The position numbers and the translations under genes are program-made. From positions 6,809,026-6,873,025 of the forward strand of contig OY759266.1 of assembly GCA_963662155.1 (NCBI GenBank): DNA of 64,000 nt. Reading direction: 5' to 3'. This document shows, one piece after another, positions 60,819 through 64,000 of the stretch (its first letter is position 1; each line of letters opens with the position of its first letter). Below the pieces are notes generated by a model that was not told the DNA's origin, made no database searches, and saw only the letters and a list, made by a program, of their open reading frames with translations. Source of the DNA: Lamellibrachia columna (lineage: Eukaryota; Annelida; Polychaeta; Sabellida; Siboglinidae).

Positions 60819-60883
60819 TATGATTATCTTGCCCGTCTTCTCCTCGGGGATAGTGGATGGGGGAGGGGGGCAAGATAATCATA
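60819..60883. repeat. perfect 15-bp inverted repeat in intron 7
   Basis: TATGATTATCTTGCC at 60819-60833 and its exact reverse complement at 60869-60883, with a G-rich 35-nt loop, about 75 nt after exon 7. Confidence 0.85.
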
Positions 60884-61237
60884 TTGATTATCTACGTCAG
60901 CTGTTTCGCCGCGCATGTTCATAATCACCTCGCTGTGCAAACTGGGATATATTAATTGGATCTCGCGAGAGTTTGGCGCCGTCGACTGCACACATCAAAT
61001 TTTTTCACGAGAGTCGCTCTTCGGACGTGTTTTGTAGCGATGGCGATGATTTGTTATTCTCGGGCATTTGACAAACGCTGGCCGTATCCTGCACGCGAAA
61101 ACCCTGTTAAAACGCATAAAACCGTAAAGAATATCTCCTACGCCTACAAGACCGCTCGTAAGACTTACGTGTAAACAGCAAGAGTTGGCACCTATCGGAT
61201 CGGCATTGAATTTGCCGAGAAGAATCTCAGAAGCATG

Positions 61238-61895
61238 GTATCGTTGTTACCCACTGTCACCACTCCATTTTGTGTAGACGGTCCCGTGAAGTGCCAGCAG
61301 CCAATCAGCGTCAGTGTCGAGGTGCTACACTAAACAGTTTTTGTCTGATTAAGCTTTTTATTATGACAGGTGTGTAAATATAATCAAAGTTTAAAGTTAA
61401 TTCGAATTGCATCTTATAAACTAATAACAATTCACTCTTATTTTATGAATTAGCCAAATGCCCGGATGATATCGTAATTAGCTAATCATGTATGACCCAG
61501 AATCTGGGTGCATACATGATTCCCGCCACAATGAAAAGTACACGTTGCGTCTAGACGATTATTAGTTTCGCTTATGTGACTCTTGCTCGACTTCGTGAAT
61601 TCGATCAGAAAAGAGTCTATGCAGAGGCGTGGTCTCGTTGTTACCCACTGTCACCATTCCATTTTCGAGATGCTACACTAAAAAAAAAATGTCTGGTTTA
61701 ACTTTTCAGTCGGACAGTTGTGTCAATATAATCAAAATATAAAGTTAATTCGAATTGCATCGTATACACTGATCACAGTTCATTCTTATTTTTATGAATT
61801 AGCCAAATGCCTGGATGAGGTCGTAATTAGCTATTTATGCATGCCCCCAGGTTCTGGGTGCATACATAATTTCCGTCACAATGAGAATCCCCGTC
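61238..61895. repeat. diverged tandem duplication, period about 390 bp
   Basis: GTTGTTACCCACTGTCACCA, AAAGTTAATTCGAATTGCAT, GAATTAGCCAAATGCC and TCTGGGTGCATACAT occur in the same order in both halves (61245-61535 and 61637-61885). Confidence 0.85.
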
Positions 61896-61904
61896 TGCAT
61901 CCAG

Positions 61905-62032
61905 GCGAAGATGTGTGCAACAAACGGTGGCGCCACATCGCGGAATCTGGATAATTGAAGCTAAGCTACGCGATGATGTGTGCGACAAACGGTGGCGCCT
62001 CACACGGAGTCTGGATAATCGAGGCTACAGAT
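61905..62032. repeat. imperfect direct duplication of about 65 bp
   Basis: GATGTGTGCAACAAACGGTG at 61909 and GATGTGTGCGACAAACGGTG at 61974, each followed by GCGCC and TCTGGATAAT. Confidence 0.85.
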
Positions 62033-62040
62033 TAGCCAGA

Positions 62041-63544
62041 TCGTGCTAAATTAATTGTCCAATAGAGGGCGGTCGTATCGCCTCTATGTACACCTCTCCG
62101 CGCCCCTATTGGGTTCAACCTACTGTTACGTTTCCCATTGGCGACCATGTTAACGTTTTGCATAAGAAAACGGGGCCGTAAATTTTTTTTAAAACTTCTT
62201 ACCTGCTGTTTTCATCATCTCATTGACATGCTGATCGAGTTTAGTCAAAGTCTCGTACTTCTAACTTATTTAAAATGAGTAGCCACACACCAGGAAGTGT
62301 AACTGAGGCATGATCCCCCTACCCAACCACAGACGCCACTGTTCTGTCTACGGCGCCTCCTCGACCGTTGGAGTACAACATTCACCAGATGGCGCACAAG
62401 TTCCTTATGTCTCTTGCGCCCATAGACATAAATAGAACACCCGTTAGTAAAACTATAGGGGGATGATTAATGATGTAACTCTATGCTTGCGCCGTAGAAC
62501 GGGATCAATAAATTATATTAGCAGATTAGCACCAGCGCTTATTCGCTTAGTTAAATTTGTAAACATCGAAACTATTGATGTTTAAAATTCAATTGTGTTT
62601 GTATGTTTATTGTTGATTTTGTTTAAATAAACTTTATTATTATTATTATTATAAAAAACAAAATAAAAAACCGCTTCCTACAAACTCAACTAACTGGTTA
62701 TGATAGTAACTTAGCATTGTCAGTGCTGATGAATTACGGCAAAATTGTGGATTTAAAATAAATTCAAACTCAAAAAGTTTAAACACTTCCCAGGATTTAC
62801 ACACAGTAAATGGCAGTTATGAAGAAACTGACACGCCACCTAGTGAATATGCTGGTAAAGTGGGGTGTACCTCTGCCCCGTGACGTCATGAATAATGGCT
62901 CTGAACGACACAAACTGTTAAGGACGACGAACAAGTCGATTGTTTTTATTGTATTGCGTGAATGACCTCAAACATCCTTTTTCACCACACAGAAACTACA
63001 GGGTTCGGGAGTAACATTCATAGACCCTAATACCTTTAATTATTAAGTGTTAATTAAGTGTTAATTGATTTACAAATATTAATTAATTACTTTTAAAAAT
63101 GCAACAGGGTAGTTATGTTGGCTTGAGGGCAAATCCTAGTCCATTTGGCTGCGTGTGGTACGTTCTCCTCAAAAACATCAGCCAATTTACAGGGATAAAA
63201 AACCTATCGTGCAACCATGATGACACGCCTATTAAAGTTCATTAAATGCGCAGTTTGACATTATCAGCGGAGTCTGTAGCCCATATGGTACACCCGATGC
63301 ACCTAATTCCCGCAATTTACCATATCCAAGTTATTTAGTGTTGCAGCCCGACCAACGTTCTCCGAATTTACAGACTGATTTAGACCGTCGCAGACATTAA
63401 TAGTCAGACGGATTCAAAGTCCACATTAAATTCTAACTCACAGCAAAAGCGTAGCCATCATTCACGTAGGCGAGTAATCGTAGGCACGGCGAGTAACCGT
63501 AGCCACACTGATTACGTTACTTGGAAAACGAGAGCGCATTATTA
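62041..63544. other. rest of intron 7, nothing recognised
   Basis: A short (TTA)n run lies at about 62635-62655. AT-rich, without coding signal. Confidence 0.55.
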
Positions 63545-63664
63545 GTTGTGATACTGACAATAATTAAAGTTGTGATACTGACAATAATTAAAGTTGTGAT
63601 ACTGACAATAATTAAAGTTGTGATACTGACAATAATTAAAGTTGTGATACTGACAATAATTAAA
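63545..63664. repeat. 24-bp tandem repeat, 5 copies
   Basis: Units of TTGTGATACTGACAATAATT then AAAG, all but identical. Confidence 0.94.
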
Positions 63665-64000
63665 CACACATGTTGGCATCCATTCAAAACGTAAATGTAA
63701 CATATGCGCCTTGTAGCTGCCCAATCGTATGTTCTCGCTGAAGACCCTCTTTAAGTGCACTCGTATAGCGATGTGTGTCGCACAGACGGTCTGCAGCAAA
63801 CCCGTATTTCCTCCGCCACACGTTTCTCAGATGCCCACCAGACACTGTAGTAAACGCCTTAACAACAGTGATGCCAATGAATATTCTAAAGTCTAACTGA
63901 ATCTCTCGGAAATATTACTATGATACACTACAATGTCTTGCTAAAACAATGTACATTTCGGTAAACATCCTTACTGTGTCGCTAATTCGTGAGGGCAACA

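Larger units (their letters stand above)
60746..64000 (+). other. intron 7, open at the right edge
   Basis: No sequence encoding V-R-T-A-N or any kinase motif (G-x-G-x-x-G, H-R-D, D-F-G) was found to the end of the window, so this intron is at least 3.25 kb long. Confidence 0.75.

Noticed and set aside
60956..61174. 72-codon frame after exon 7 as the next kinase exon
   Set aside because: It lacks V-R-T-A-N and any other PKG motif, and its start has no acceptor in the needed phase.
62330..62450. Possible exon after ACCACAG at 62331
   Set aside because: It reads open for about 40 codons but shows no similarity to the next PKG segment and has the wrong entry phase.

Overview
The window is from an animal nuclear genome. 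It has a split gene with canonical GT/AG introns, relics of LINE and hAT transposons, a tRNA-like retroposon head, and very many microsatellites and minisatellites. By adding up the arrays listed here, more than a quarter of the 64 kb is tandem repeat. The protein and repeat character suggest an invertebrate, plausibly a lophotrochozoan such as a mollusc. That placement is inference and is not proven by anything in the window.

Layout. From 1 to about 50 kb I find no gene that I can recognise. This part is intergenic or upstream sequence filled with tandem arrays: a 15-bp-period array of 1.5 kb at 3.6-5.1 kb, a 27-bp array at 7.6-8.4 kb, 49-bp arrays at 9.4-10.1 and 23.4-25.2 kb, 55-bp arrays at 10.4-10.9 and 19.4-21.2 kb, a 47-bp array at 15.1-16.0 kb, 25/26-bp units at 36.4-37.1 kb, a 22-bp array at 38.0-40.4 kb, and a 40-bp array at 41.8-42.5 kb that grew out of a LINE reverse transcriptase. 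Several arrays show higher-order periods (275, 490, 418 and 462 bp). Long AT palindromes and imperfect hairpins lie between them. Nearly all open frames in this part are translations of repeats.

From 50.7 to 60.7 kb lies the 5' half of one real gene on the + strand: a cGMP-dependent protein kinase of the PKG I type (PRKG1 / foraging). Seven exons encode 309 complete codons: the leucine zipper, the autoinhibitory pseudosubstrate site, all of cyclic-nucleotide-binding domain A and most of domain B. Every exon phase agrees. The end of domain B and the whole kinase domain must lie beyond the window; intron 7 runs off the right edge.

The most unusual feature is that the gene's splice sites have been drawn into minisatellites. 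The last 7 nt of exon 3 with its donor GT sit in a 62-bp array. The last 15 nt of exon 5 with its donor are copied about 22 times in a 48-bp array, and 13 intronic copies keep an intact GT. A 16-bp array stops just before the exon 7 acceptor and repeats a branch-point-like motif. The introns also hold a LINE broken by an AT microsatellite, a decayed hAT-type transposase, and a short retroposon flanked by a 28-bp near-perfect direct repeat.
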